From contig NZ_QKWY01000001.1 of assembly GCF_003248355.1 (NCBI RefSeq), positions 3,881,786 through 3,945,785 on the forward strand: a stretch of 64,000 nt of DNA, given 5' to 3'. Positions 1 to 8,711 of this stretch are shown piece after piece (position 1 is the first letter of the stretch; each line of letters opens with the position of its first letter). A program made the translations under genes and the position numbers. The notes beneath the pieces were generated by a model. It ran no database searches. It saw only the letters and a program-made list of their open reading frames with translations, and was not told the DNA's origin. This DNA comes from Streptomyces sp. AC1-42W (GTDB taxonomy: Bacteria > Actinomycetota > Actinomycetes > Streptomycetales > Streptomycetaceae).

Positions 1-718
1 TCCACGGCTCCCAGATGCCGTCCCGGTCATCGCGCAGATGGAGCAGGTACCGGCCGACTCCGTCGTGGATCAAGGCGCCGGCGTTGACGGGCTCGGGCTG
101 TCCGTCGAGGCCGTGAGTCTCGGCGTCCAGGAGTTTGGCCCGCAGCGTGGGGGAGCGTACATCGGCGAACGGGAGCCACCGGGCGTCGGCGGATTCCGCG
201 TTCCGCAGTGCCGGTGCCGGTGCCGGTGTCGGCGTCGGTGGCTGCGCGGCCGCGAGGTAGAAGACGAAGCGGAAATCGACGTGCCGGTGGGCGGGTTCGC
301 CATTGGCCGCATTGGCCGCATTGGCCGCATTGGCCGGATCGGGGCCGATGTCGTGCAGCTCCACGTCGATCGGCGCGTCGAGGAACTGGGGGGTCAGGCA
401 GAGATCGCCGGGACGGATACCGGCCCCTTCGCACACTTCCCGCAGGGCTGTGTCAAGCAGTGTACGGTCGCCCGCCTCCACATGACCGCCCGGCGTGACG
501 AGCAGTCCAGTCGCGGGGTGGCGGATGTGCAGCACGCGGCGCTCGCGGTCGATGACCACCGCGCTGCAGGTGACGTGCGTGGGCAGCGTGGCGCGACTGG
601 ACGGCTCGCCGGGAGCGTCGAGCAGGGCGAACAGGCCGTTCAACGCGTCGAGTTCCCCGGTATGCCGGGCGAGATAGGTCTCGGCGGTCGCGCGGATGTG
701 GGAGCGGGAAGGCGGCAT
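1..718 (-). CDS. Tandem Nudix hydrolase, C-terminus beyond window
   Basis: The frame is open from an ATG at 718, with GAGGTGAT just upstream, to the window edge, so the 3' end is missing. Residues about 77-100 form a Nudix box (GGHVEAG then REVCEGAG), the Mg-binding signature of hydrolases acting on nucleoside diphosphate-linked substrates. A second Nudix-like strand starts near residue 210, so this looks like a two-domain protein. Between them lie low-complexity runs, Ala-Ala-Asn repeats from a 9-bp tandem repeat at 300-335 and a Pro-Thr/Pro-Ala run, probably a linker. It lies downstream of the kinase gene on the same strand after about 210 bp and may belong to that unit. The substrate cannot be predicted. 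Confidence 0.75.
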   Translation of the reverse strand, partial: MPPSRSHIRATAETYLARHTGELDALNGLFALLDAPGEPSSRATLPTHVTCSAVVIDRERRVLHIRHPATGLLVTPGGHVEAGDRTLLDTALREVCEGAGIRPGDLCLTPQFLDAPIDVELHDIGPDPANAANAANAANGEPAHRHVDFRFVFYLAAAQPPTPTPAPAPALRNAESADARWLPFADVRSPTLRAKLLDAETHGLDGQPEPVNAGALIHDGVGRYLLHLRDDRDGIWEPW

Positions 719-930
719 GTGATCACCTCGGGAAGTACGGGGCAGGGCCTGGGCGTGGTGCGGGACGAGCGGCATGCATCGTGGCGTACGGGACGGGCCC
801 GAGTCTGGGCTTACGGGAATCCTTCCGGCGAGCGGTCGTGCCATGTGTCCCCCGGTGGCGCGGGTCCGGGCCCAGCCATGTGTGCGCGGCTCGCGGACGT
901 GCCGGCCGGCCGCCGGGGGAGGGGGAGGAG

Positions 931-1968
931 TCAGCGGAGGCGGTCACGCAGCACCTCCTCGGCCTCCGTCAGGCGGTCGCGCAACTCGTTCATGGCCGCA
1001 TGCCGGTTGCGGGCGTACGCCTCAAGTTCCGGGGTGAGTCCGTCCGGGGCGTCGACGGCCTCGGACAGGGGATACGCCGAGCAGGCCAGGTACCCGACGG
1101 CGATCCGGGGTACGGCAAGCAGCTCGTCGGCGGGCAGCTCCGGGTTGGCCGCCCGGTAGGCAACGATCGCCTCGGCCAGGCCGGTGGGCCAGTCCGGTGC
1201 TGCGAGGACCGTGCGCGGATCGAGAGCGATCCGTCCGAGTTCCCAGGCGGGGCTACGGTGGCCGGGCGGCCGGAAGTCGATCAGTGCCGCAACCTTCTGC
1301 CCGCGCAGGAGGAGATTGGGCGAGGCGAGATCGCCGTGGACGGTCTGCACGGTCAAGGAAGCCGGTAGCTCCCCGACCATGGCGGCCACGGCAGGTAAGG
1401 CGTCGAGCCGCTGTGCGGCGATCTCCCGCGCCCAGGCGGGAAACCCCGACACGAGCCGATTTCTGGTGAGGCGGGCGAGCAGCCGTTCCAGGCGCTGCCG
1501 AGCCCGCTGCACATCGCAGACCTCCCGGGCCGGCACCCGGCGCGGAGGCCCAGCCGGGTGCCGGGCCAGGGTCCGGTGAAGACGTCCGACCATCCCGCCC
1601 ACCGCAGCCCAACGGTCGCCGCGCAGACCGCCCTCCGCCGTCTCCGCGTTCTCGACGAACGCCGCGACCGACACCGCCGTCCCGTCGACGGCCGCGATCA
1701 GACCCCCGTCCAGGGCCCGCCGTACCACCGGCACCGGAATACGGCCGCGCCGCGCGAACTGGCCGAGCTCCAACGCCCGCCGCTCCGCAGCCAGATCGGT
1801 GCCCGCCGGGTAGCCCTTCACGAACCACCGGCCGCCCTCGCCGTCCCGGGCCACGAAATTGCGGGTCGCGGTACCCGCAGGGCCCGCGTCGACCGCGGTC
1901 GGGATGATCCCGTAGCACAGCGGCAAGATCCTCGCCACGACCCTCACGTCCGGCTCGGCGTTGCTCAT
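931..1968 (-). CDS. APH-family phosphotransferase
   Basis: A 345-aa protein with the aminoglycoside/choline kinase fold. The catalytic loop HGDLASPN (Brenner-type HxDxxxxN) is followed by LIDF, which takes the place of the Mg-binding DFG motif. The ATG at 1968 overlaps the stop of the small ORF upstream (ATGA), so translation is probably coupled. Together with that small ORF and the exporter it forms one minus-strand unit. Families with this fold phosphorylate antibiotics, small metabolites or peptides. Here the linkage to an exporter and two small ORFs suggests the kinase acts on the exported compound or on a peptide, which is inference. Self-resistance is the main alternative. Confidence 0.75.
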   Translation of the reverse strand: MSNAEPDVRVVARILPLCYGIIPTAVDAGPAGTATRNFVARDGEGGRWFVKGYPAGTDLAAERRALELGQFARRGRIPVPVVRRALDGGLIAAVDGTAVSVAAFVENAETAEGGLRGDRWAAVGGMVGRLHRTLARHPAGPPRRVPAREVCDVQRARQRLERLLARLTRNRLVSGFPAWAREIAAQRLDALPAVAAMVGELPASLTVQTVHGDLASPNLLLRGQKVAALIDFRPPGHRSPAWELGRIALDPRTVLAAPDWPTGLAEAIVAYRAANPELPADELLAVPRIAVGYLACSAYPLSEAVDAPDGLTPELEAYARNRHAAMNELRDRLTEAEEVLRDRLR

Positions 1969-2117
1969 CGCCGTACCCCCGACCGGCCGTTCGGCCGAAC
2001 CGGACGAACCGGCCGGCAGCCGAGGCCGAGTGCCGCGAAGGGCTGCGCCCCGCCCGGCGCCGGGTCCGCCCCGATCCTGCGGCGTGGAGCACCGTGCCGG
2101 TGTACGGGGTCGGGCAT
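1965..2117 (-). CDS. Small overlapped ORF, 50 aa
   Basis: I do not recognise this protein. The case for a gene is its junctions. Its ATG overlaps the stop of the ABC exporter (TGATG), and its own stop overlaps the ATG of the kinase (ATGA), so it fills the gap between two real genes with coupled starts at both ends. The product is Arg/Pro/Gly-rich with one Cys and has no membrane segment or signal peptide. It could be a peptide substrate, a coupling leader, or chance read-through in GC-rich DNA, where frames stay open easily. No family similarity is evident. Confidence 0.4.
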   Translation of the reverse strand: MPDPVHRHGAPRRRIGADPAPGGAQPFAALGLGCRPVRPVRPNGRSGVRR

Positions 2118-4117
2118 CACGCCGCCTCCCCTGCCTCGGCGCGGTAGCCGTCGGCCTGGAGGGTGAACATGGCGGCGTACTCGCCACCGAGGTCCATCAA
2201 CTCCTGGTGCGTGCCGCTCTCGATGATGCGGCCGCCGTCGAAGACGAAGATGCGGTCGCAGGCGACGACGCTGGCCAGACGATGCGAGATCAACACCGTG
2301 ATCCGATCGGGGCGCGGGTTGTCCCGCAGGACCGCCTCGTACACGGCGTGCTCGGCCCGGGGGTCCATGCTCGCGGTTGGTTCGTCCAGCAGCAGGACCG
2401 GGGCGTCCTTGTACAGGCCGCGCGCGACGGCGACCTTCGCCCACTGGCCGCCGGACAGTTCCTGCCCGCCGCGGAACCGCTTGGACAGCAGCGCCTCCCA
2501 CCGGCCGGGAAGTCCGGCGATGACCTGCTCGGCGCCGGAGGCCCGCGCGGCGTCCAGTGCCCGTTGCGGGTCGGCCCGGGTGAGGGTGCCTCGGGAGACC
2601 GTCAGGTTGGCCAGCGCGCTGAACGGGAAGCGCACCGGGTCCTGGAGCACGCAGCCCACCCGGGCCTGCAACGACTCGGCATCCATGTCGAGCACGTTCA
2701 CGCCGTCCCAGCGGACCGCGCCCCCGTCCTGGGGCTCGTACAGTCCTGCGAGCAGACGGGCACAGGTGGACTTGCCGGAGCCGTTGACGCCGACGAACGC
2801 CACCGTCTGACCAGCGTGCAAGCTCATGGAGATGCCGTTGAGCGCCGGGGTGTCCTTGCCCGGATAGGTGAAGGACACGTCGTCCAGGGTGATGGTCTGC
2901 ACCGCCTCCGGCGCGGGCAGCCCGCTGTGCCGTGGTTGGAGGGTGCGGCAGCGTTCCTGGAAGGCGAGGAGGTCGTCCACCCACATGGCGTGCTCGTAGA
3001 CCAGGTGCGATACGTCGACGAGCCGGGTCAGCGAGGACTGGGCCGTCTGGATGGCGAGGACCGCGCCCGCGCCGGCGGCCAGGGGCAGCCAGCCCGCGAT
3101 CAGCATGGCGCCGAGCGCCGTGTAGGTGATCCCGGTGCCGATGCCGCCGACTGCCCGCCCCACCAGGGTCAGCCCGGCCGAGCTCACGCCCAGGCGGGTG
3201 TCTTCCTCAGCGATCCGGCTCGTCAGCCGCCGGTGCTCCTCCAGCAGCGCACCCTGGGCCGTATCGGAGCGGAGCTCGGCGGCGGCATCCCTCTCCAGCA
3301 GCAGCCAGGAGAAGACCCGCACCCTGCGCTGCAAGGTGTTCCACCGCTTGAAACTGTGGAAACGGGCCCGAGCGGTACGAACGGCGGCGGCGCCGACCGG
3401 TAGCACGGACAGCAGGAGCAGAGGCAGCAGGGCAGGGTGGAGGACACCCAGAACACCGGCGGTGCCCACGAGCCCGAGCAGCGCCGCAGCCAGGGACACG
3501 ACCTGCCCCACGATCTGCCGGGCGTAGAACAGGCCGCGGTCGTTGGCCCGGTATGCCTCGTCGTGCCAGTCCGCGTCGTCGACGACCTCCAGCCGCACAT
3601 GGGCGGTCAGCGTGAGGAACTCGCACTCCAACGCGGTCCGGATCTTCGGCGTCACCCTGGCCTGCGCGACGGCCACGCCCGCCTCCAGGAGCGCCCGCGC
3701 GGACAGCAGGCCCACCACGACGAGGAGTTGAGGGACGGCCGACCGTACCCGGTCCGGCGTCGGCCCCTCGGCGAACAGCTCACGCAGGACCGCGACCGAC
3801 GCCATGAGCCCGAACGCCGTCATCGCGGCCGACGCCAGCTGCAGAATCACCACCGCGAGCGTCGCGGACCGGTCCGCGGCCCAGGCCAGCCGGCCGATCT
3901 GCCGGACGATCCGTGGCAGCCGCGCGAGGATCTGCCCCACCGTCGCCTGGGACGCGGCGCCGTCGTACACGGACCAGTACGCCTCCTCCAGACCGTCGGC
4001 GACGTCACCGTCATGAGGGCCGCCCGGCACGGTGGCGGGCGGCAGCGGAAGTTCCGCACCGCGCGGTGCGGGGACCGTACCCCGCTGGACGCCGTCTGCA
4101 TCACCGCCGCCGCTCAT
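2117..4117 (-). CDS. ABC exporter, fused permease and ATPase
   Basis: A 666-aa half-transporter. The N-terminal half carries several hydrophobic segments (for example around residues 70-120 and 195-240) of an exporter membrane domain. The C-terminal third is a complete nucleotide-binding domain with Walker A GVNGSGKST, signature LSGGQ, Walker B VLLLDEPTA and H-loop ISHR. Such proteins dimerise and export lipids, peptides or drugs. I start it at the ATG (4117) that overlaps the stop of the 47-aa ORF as ATGA; a few in-frame residues further upstream are possible. The downstream ORF overlaps its stop. No peptidase-C39 domain is present, so any peptide cargo would need another protease. Confidence 0.85.
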   Translation of the reverse strand: MSGGGDADGVQRGTVPAPRGAELPLPPATVPGGPHDGDVADGLEEAYWSVYDGAASQATVGQILARLPRIVRQIGRLAWAADRSATLAVVILQLASAAMTAFGLMASVAVLRELFAEGPTPDRVRSAVPQLLVVVGLLSARALLEAGVAVAQARVTPKIRTALECEFLTLTAHVRLEVVDDADWHDEAYRANDRGLFYARQIVGQVVSLAAALLGLVGTAGVLGVLHPALLPLLLLSVLPVGAAAVRTARARFHSFKRWNTLQRRVRVFSWLLLERDAAAELRSDTAQGALLEEHRRLTSRIAEEDTRLGVSSAGLTLVGRAVGGIGTGITYTALGAMLIAGWLPLAAGAGAVLAIQTAQSSLTRLVDVSHLVYEHAMWVDDLLAFQERCRTLQPRHSGLPAPEAVQTITLDDVSFTYPGKDTPALNGISMSLHAGQTVAFVGVNGSGKSTCARLLAGLYEPQDGGAVRWDGVNVLDMDAESLQARVGCVLQDPVRFPFSALANLTVSRGTLTRADPQRALDAARASGAEQVIAGLPGRWEALLSKRFRGGQELSGGQWAKVAVARGLYKDAPVLLLDEPTASMDPRAEHAVYEAVLRDNPRPDRITVLISHRLASVVACDRIFVFDGGRIIESGTHQELMDLGGEYAAMFTLQADGYRAEAGEAA

Positions 4118-4257
4118 GCCCCCCACCCCGTTTCCGGTCGTGCGGCGCTGCGCGCGTCGATGTCGGACGGCCGGGCCCTGCGGGCGGGGGAGGCGAGCGG
4201 GGGCCGCCTCCGCTGTTCGAATGCGGGGCGAGGGAGAGGTGCGGACGCGGTGTTCAT
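4114..4257 (-). CDS. Small ORF upstream of exporter, 47 aa
   Basis: This ORF has the clearest ribosome site of the cassette: CGGAGGA seven bases before the ATG at 4257. It ends by overlapping the exporter start (ATGA). The product is very rich in Arg and Pro, has no Cys and no hydrophobic stretch, and ends in ETGWGA. A precursor or leader peptide for the exporter/kinase pair is possible, as is a translational leader for the exporter. No known RiPP family is recognisable. The good ribosome site, operon-first position and upstream palindrome make it more than a chance frame, but nothing proves a function. Confidence 0.45.
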   Translation of the reverse strand: MNTASAPLPRPAFEQRRRPPLASPARRARPSDIDARSAARPETGWGA

Positions 4258-4312
4258 GGTGTGTCCTCCGTCCGGGTGGATGGGTGGTACTGGTGCTCTA
4301 ATAACGCGCCGA

Positions 4313-4337
4313 ATTCGAAGCCGTAACGGCCTCGAAT
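4313..4337. promoter_or_regulatory. Imperfect 25-bp palindrome, candidate operator
   Basis: The two ends ATTCGA/TCGAAT and the inner GCCGT/ACGGC match across a dyad, with mismatches only at the seventh base from each end and the centre. It lies 56-80 bp upstream of the 47-aa ORF in an AT-richer stretch, where a promoter would be expected. The rest of 4258-4639 holds nothing else I can assign. Confidence 0.4.
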
Positions 4338-4639
4338 GGGCGAACATCTCGCACATAATTGCGATTACGCCCTCTTGGGTAAGGGCCGCCTGCCTGGTCG
4401 CTTTTGAACTCACACGTTCGAGTGGTTGGGACGAGTCGCGGCGAAGGCCCCGCCGTGGACGCCCGCATGGCATGGGAGCTGTTCGGGGACGAAGGTCCCC
4501 CATCAGGGAGGTCACGTTGAACGACGACGGAGGCTACCGAGCTACCGAGCGATCGCGTGCACCACGCGCTGCTCGTCCTCGCCTTTCAGCGCAACCTTGC
4601 ACGCCGCGACAGACCGCACCCGGCCGAAGCGCCGCCCGT

Positions 4640-5092
4640 TCAGGATTCGACGGGCAGGAGCTGGACCAGGCCGACCCAGTTCTCCTCGTCCACCTCGGCC
4701 TGCGCAGCGCGGACCCTCCAGTGGCCGGCGGGCAGCGGAACCGATGCCTCGGAGGGCATCCCGCCGCCGGGGTACTCGACGCCCAGGTCGGAACCCGCTT
4801 CGGCTGAGTCCATGAGGACTGCCGGCCCGTCCGAGACCCAGGTGCCGCACTCCTCCCACATCGTGGCCGGATCTGCGAGGACGAGGTCCGCCGCAGTTCG
4901 CAGCCCGGCCTCGGAGTCGGCAGCGAGCCACCGCAGGAACACGCGGTGCCGGGGCAGGTAACAACTGGTCGCCGGCTCGTCAGCCAGCACCAGGGCCTGC
5001 GCCCCGTTCTCGCCGATGGGAATCACACCCGCCAGATCGTCCACCGCGCATGCCCGGTCGTAGTCGTCCGGTGCGGTGGCGTCGCCCGCCAC
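4640..5092 (-). CDS. Imm21-like immunity protein, N-terminus unclear
   Basis: The 150-aa product resembles the Imm21 family of polymorphic-toxin immunity proteins. Features include DYDRAC near residue 10, a GVIPIG strand, a DEPATSCYLP segment followed by a FLRWLAADSEA helix, and a late GPAVLMDSA strand. The listed start is a GTG, but the frame continues upstream through WGGC, which fits the usual Imm21 beginning, and no convincing ATG with a ribosome site is seen there. The gene may therefore be 5'-truncated. No toxin gene lies beside it, so it looks like an orphan immunity gene kept after toxin loss. Confidence 0.55.
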   Translation of the reverse strand: MAGDATAPDDYDRACAVDDLAGVIPIGENGAQALVLADEPATSCYLPRHRVFLRWLAADSEAGLRTAADLVLADPATMWEECGTWVSDGPAVLMDSAEAGSDLGVEYPGGGMPSEASVPLPAGHWRVRAAQAEVDEENWVGLVQLLPVES

Positions 5093-5166
5093 CGAGCCAC
5101 TCTCCGTGCACCCGCCCCAGCAGGTCAGGGCCGAGAGCTTGTCTTCCCCGGCCCCCGCACCTGAGC

Positions 5167-5265
5167 GGACACCGCGGCCTGCACCACGCGCTGAACTGGT
5201 CGAACTGGCGCCGCCGACGCCAAGCAGTCGCCCGCCGCTGTCACTACCAGCGGCGTTGTCGCACG
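5167..5265 (+). pseudogene. Transposase C-terminal remnant
   Basis: A short frame reads HHALNWSNWRRRRQA then CHYQRR, the Trp/Arg-rich tail typical of several actinobacterial transposases. There is no upstream domain or terminal repeat. The remainder of 5093-5661 contains no gene I can support. Confidence 0.3.
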
Positions 5266-5269
5266 ATCG

Positions 5270-5296
5270 AGGGGCGGTCCCCGTAAGACCGCCCCT
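5270..5296. terminator. GC-rich hairpin, possible terminator
   Basis: The 9-bp arms AGGGGCGGT and ACCGCCCCT flank a 9-base loop. No U-tract follows, as is common in Streptomyces terminators. Confidence 0.4.
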
Positions 5297-5661
5297 GCAC
5301 GACCGACATACCGCTACACTCCCGCCACCCGGCGAAAGACCAGGTCAGACACCAAAATCCTGCTGGAGTACTAGCTCCTCACCCAGCATGGTAGGCGCAG
5401 CGAAGTGCAGGACGGCTGAGGCCGCAGTAGCGAGCGGCTCACACCCTGGCCTTTGACCACTGAGAGAACCGCTGGTGAGCAGGCGTTCTGGACGGACCCG
5501 AACGACGCCGACGGCAGCTGCTGCCACGTACAACCCGACGTCGCCCGAAGATGATCGCGCCCAGTACTTCCCGGTCGCCGCGCCGATGCCGGACCACCGC
5601 CCTGACCGGCTGGTCGCTTCAGGGTCGACCAAAGGAAGCCCGCTGAGCCAGACTGAGCCGA

Positions 5662-6342
5662 ATGGCGACACGCCCCTCTCCGCAGGATGACCTTCGCGCT
5701 GTTCTCTTCGACTCCGGCGGTGTGCTGATGCAGCCGATCGGTAGCCGATGGAACCCACGAGCGGACTTCGAGCAGACCGTCCTTGCCCATGTGCCTTCTA
5801 TCGCGCCGGAACAGTTCGTGGCAGCCATCGCCGCGGGCGACCGCTGCCTCGCTTCCTCGTTCCCCGAGCCTGAACCCGACGAGTACCACCGGCTGATGCT
5901 CCGGCACATGGGGGTGGACCCGACCCCGGAACTCCTCAGCGACTTGCGCCGCGAGGTGCCGCCGGCCACGCTCTTGGAGCTCTACCCGGATGTCGCGGAC
6001 ACCCTGGAGGAGCTCCGCCGCCGGGGAGTGCGGATGGCGGTGGTGTCGGATGCCTGGCCCAATCTGCCTGACCTTCACGCAGGGTTAGGGATCAGACGGT
6101 TCTTCGAGGCGTATGCGATTTCTGCGGTGCTCGGTTGCAACAAGCCGGATCCACGCATGTACCACCATGCCAGCACCACGCTGGATCTCCGGCCCGCGCA
6201 ATGTCTGTTCGTCGATGACGATCCAGATCTGGTCGACGCCGCGATCGGACTCGGTTACGCGGGGCGCGCAATCTGCAGGGGAGCGCTCACGACGGAGACA
6301 CCGTCCATCGCGTCCCTGACAGAGCTGCTGGACCTCTTCTGA
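5662..6342 (+). CDS. HAD-superfamily hydrolase
   Basis: A 226-aa protein with the HAD motifs in order: motif I VLFDSGGVL near residue 14 (nucleophile Asp, second acid replaced by Gly), motif II VVSDAW, the motif III Lys in NKPDPRMY, and motif IV FVDDDPD. This fold hydrolyses phosphoesters or haloacids; the length and the GGVL variant suit the small phosphatase/epoxide-hydrolase-N-like subgroup. The nucleophile is present, but the missing second Asp of DxD argues against a classical phosphatase. No operon partner is evident, since insertion remnants lie on both sides. The substrate is unknown. Confidence 0.75.
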   Translation: MATRPSPQDDLRAVLFDSGGVLMQPIGSRWNPRADFEQTVLAHVPSIAPEQFVAAIAAGDRCLASSFPEPEPDEYHRLMLRHMGVDPTPELLSDLRREVPPATLLELYPDVADTLEELRRRGVRMAVVSDAWPNLPDLHAGLGIRRFFEAYAISAVLGCNKPDPRMYHHASTTLDLRPAQCLFVDDDPDLVDAAIGLGYAGRAICRGALTTETPSIASLTELLDLF

Positions 6343-6428
6343 CACGGGTGCGACGGTCTGCCTGCCGCGTATCTGGACCACCGACGTAGAAGCCCCTGCG
6401 GCCCAGATTCTTCTTGCACGTGGCGTCA

Positions 6429-6540
6429 TCTACTACCCGGCTTCGCCCCTCGAAGTTGATGGCCCTCCGTGCGCTTCCTGTCGTAGTAGACCTTTGATGC
6501 CGAGCAGAGCAGTGCGATGAACTGGGCTGATAAATACATG
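6429..6540 (-). pseudogene. IS110-family transposase tail remnant
   Basis: The minus frame reads SAQFIALLCSASKVYYDRKR then EGHQ, matching the C-terminal YYDRKRAEGK region of IS110-type transposases, and stops soon after. Only this tail survives. The rest of 6343-6759 shows only an 8-bp-arm hairpin (GATGTCGC/GCGACATC) at 6629-6648. Confidence 0.4.
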
Positions 6541-7481
6541 GCCGGTTGAAGGCCGCGATGGTGGTCCCATACCGTGCAGACTGATGGCGACGCTCGTGTT
6601 GATGTTGACGGCCCGCAGGACGTCGTCCGATGTCGCCGGAGCGACATCCGGTTCATGCTGAGTCGGAGCGTATGCATGGGGTCGCTCCGCCGCGCTGGTC
6701 GATGGTGAGACCTACCGTCGCCTGGTGGCAGAATCCTCCGGAACGTTCTACGGGGGACCATGGACATCATCAAGCAGGAAATCGCCGGACCCGTCGAGGG
6801 CGTGCTGGTGAGGCCAGCCGCAGGAGGTCGGATCGGGGTGCTCGTTCTGCACGGCTCCTACGGCCCCGGCGCCGAGCAGCGATGCCGATCGCTCGCGCGT
6901 AGCGGGTTGGTGGCCTTGGGGCTCCGCTGGTACGGCGGCGAGGGTCAGCCGCCTGGAATCTGCGAGATCCCGATCGAGACGTTCACGCACGCCCTGGATC
7001 TTCTGCACTCCCAAGGCATCGAGCGTCTTGGCGTGCTCGGCCTGTCCAAGGGAGCCGAGGCCGCGCTGTGGCTGTCCGTCCTCGACCAGCGTATCGACGC
7101 CGTCGTCGCACTGTCGCCGACCTCAGTGACATGGCCAAACCTGGGCCCCGGCACGGACGGTCGGAGTCGGCCCTGGCGCTCGTCATGGACCTGGCGCGGA
7201 GAGCCGCTCCCGTTCGTGCCGCTGGACGAGGCATGGAAGCCGGAAGCACACGACGAGGACGGACTGGTGTCCCTTCGTGGCTGGTACGAGCGCAGTCGCG
7301 AGCTCTACCCCGAGCAGTATGAAACTGCGGCCATCCCCGTGGAGAGCACCGCAGCCGAGCTTGTCCTGGTAGCCGGCGGAGACGATCGGACCTGGCCCTG
7401 CCTGCCCGCCGCACGGGCGCTGAGGGACCGCCGGGCTGCGGTTGGGTTGCCCACGGTACTAGGGCGCGTATTTGGTCGTGA

Positions 7482-7988
7482 TCAAGCGGCTCTGGTGAGG
7501 TCCTTGATCCAGATCATCGCGCCACGAAGGTGGAGGCCGGCGAGGTAGCTCTCCGGGGTCTTGTCATAGCGTGTGGCGATGCCCCGCCATGCCTTCAGCT
7601 TGTTGATCAGGCGCTCGACGGTGTTCCGGTCCTTGTAGAGTTCGGCATCATGGCTGACGGGCCTGCCGCCCTTGCCGCCCTTCTTCCTGCGGCTGGCGGC
7701 TTGGTCGATTTTCTCCGGGATGACGGCCTTGATGTGGCGTTTGCGCAGGTGGTTGCGGTTTCCCCTGGACGAGTAGGCCTTATCCCCGGCGACCGCGTCG
7801 GGCCGGGTGCGAGGGCGTCCGACCGGTCCGGGGACCCGGACCTTCCGCAGCACGGTGATGAACTGCGGGCTGTCGGCGGCCTGGCCCTCGGTCAGGACGA
7901 ACGCCACGGGGCGGCACCTGCGCTCCCCGGCGACGTGGACCTTGCTGGTCTGCCCGCCTCTGGAGCGTCCGAGCAGGGCGGCTTTCAA
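7482..7988 (-). CDS. IS5-family transposase, C-terminal ORF
   Basis: The 168-aa product begins at a TTG inside the end of the first ORF. It carries the second catalytic Asp (AGDKAYSSRG) and the catalytic Glu (RNTVERLINKLK). The layout suggests it is made as a frameshift fusion with the upstream ORF rather than alone. Both catalytic halves appear intact, so the element may still be mobile. Confidence 0.85.
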   Translation of the reverse strand: MKAALLGRSRGGQTSKVHVAGERRCRPVAFVLTEGQAADSPQFITVLRKVRVPGPVGRPRTRPDAVAGDKAYSSRGNRNHLRKRHIKAVIPEKIDQAASRRKKGGKGGRPVSHDAELYKDRNTVERLINKLKAWRGIATRYDKTPESYLAGLHLRGAMIWIKDLTRAA

Positions 7989-8473
7989 ACGGAGCTTTCG
8001 GCGGCGTCGGATGCGTCGCCGTTCTTCCCGTCCCGGGTCGTCCTGCCCGTCCTGTTCCTGCGGGCCGCCCCCTTTTGCCGGGCCTTCTCCGCTTCGTCAG
8101 CGGCTTTCTCCAGGGCCGCCATGGCATCGGGCTCCAGGTGCATCCCGGCGGCGTCATGGTGGGCCCGGACGGTGGTGGAGTCCACGCTGACCAGGGACAA
8201 GTCCACCTCGCCCCGCTTGGCGGCTTCCGCGATCGCGCCCTCCAGCAGGGCTTCGAAGACGCCGGCGTCCCTCCACTGCCGGAAACGGTTGTGGACGGCC
8301 GACCAGGAACCGAACTCCCGGGGAATCTCGCGCCACTGGCTGCCGGTCCTGAAGTGCCAGATCACGCCCTCGAACTGCTGGCGCAGCCGTTCGGGGTAGG
8401 GGCCGTACTCGCCGATCGGCAAGTACGGCTCGATGAACTCCCACTCACTGTCGGTCAGTTGCACACGGGTCAC
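7985..8473 (-). CDS. IS5-family transposase, N-terminal ORF
   Basis: The 162-aa product starts MTRVQLTDSEWEFIEPYLP, the usual DUF4096 head of IS5-family transposases, and contains the first catalytic Asp in SVDSTTVRAH. It ends a few bases into the second ORF. In this IS group the two halves are normally joined by -1 frameshifting at the overlap (around 7980-7990, near a T3/A3 stretch), giving one DDE transposase. Confidence 0.85.
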   Translation of the reverse strand: MTRVQLTDSEWEFIEPYLPIGEYGPYPERLRQQFEGVIWHFRTGSQWREIPREFGSWSAVHNRFRQWRDAGVFEALLEGAIAEAAKRGEVDLSLVSVDSTTVRAHHDAAGMHLEPDAMAALEKAADEAEKARQKGAARRNRTGRTTRDGKNGDASDAAESSV

Positions 8474-8549
8474 GCACCACGGTCTACCGGATCAGGGGCA
8501 ACCACGAGGGCGAAACCCGCAAATTGATCACGACCGAATACGCGCCCTA

Positions 8550-8711
8550 AGGGCTGTCCCGTAATCCCCGGCGGGCGCACGACGACAGCTACGGCACCTC
8601 GCTGCGTTGTCGGAACGTCCGAATACGTCCAGTATGCGAACGCCCCTCCGCCTTGCGATGCACCGCATCTGACGCCGCGCGCTGATCCACCGGGGATTAC
8701 GGGACAGCCCT
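8550..8711. mobile_element. 162-bp MITE, copy 1
   Basis: The element has 22-bp perfect terminal inverted repeats beginning AGGGCTGTCCCGTAA, is flanked by TA, and has no coding capacity. It looks identical to the copy at 30282-30443. The first 15 bp match the right terminal repeat of the IS at 50179-51056, which probably supplies the transposase. It sits directly beside the IS5-family element, sharing its TA. Confidence 0.85.

Larger units (their letters stand above)
7462..8547 (-). mobile_element. IS5-family insertion sequence, 1086 bp
   Basis: The terminal inverted repeats begin GGGCGCGTATT and continue (T/C)GGTCGTGATCAA, with a single mismatch. TA flanks both ends (7460-7461, 8548-8549). 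Two overlapping minus-strand ORFs encode the transposase. It interrupts the hydrolase gene, and its right-hand TA is shared with the MITE. Confidence 0.85.

Noticed and set aside
300..335. A CRISPR-like repeat array
   Set aside because: Units are 9 bp without spacers and lie in a coding frame; it is a simple tandem repeat.
1558..2166. A plus-strand 202-aa protein
   Set aside because: Antisense to the APH kinase and the small ORF; no motif and no ribosome site.
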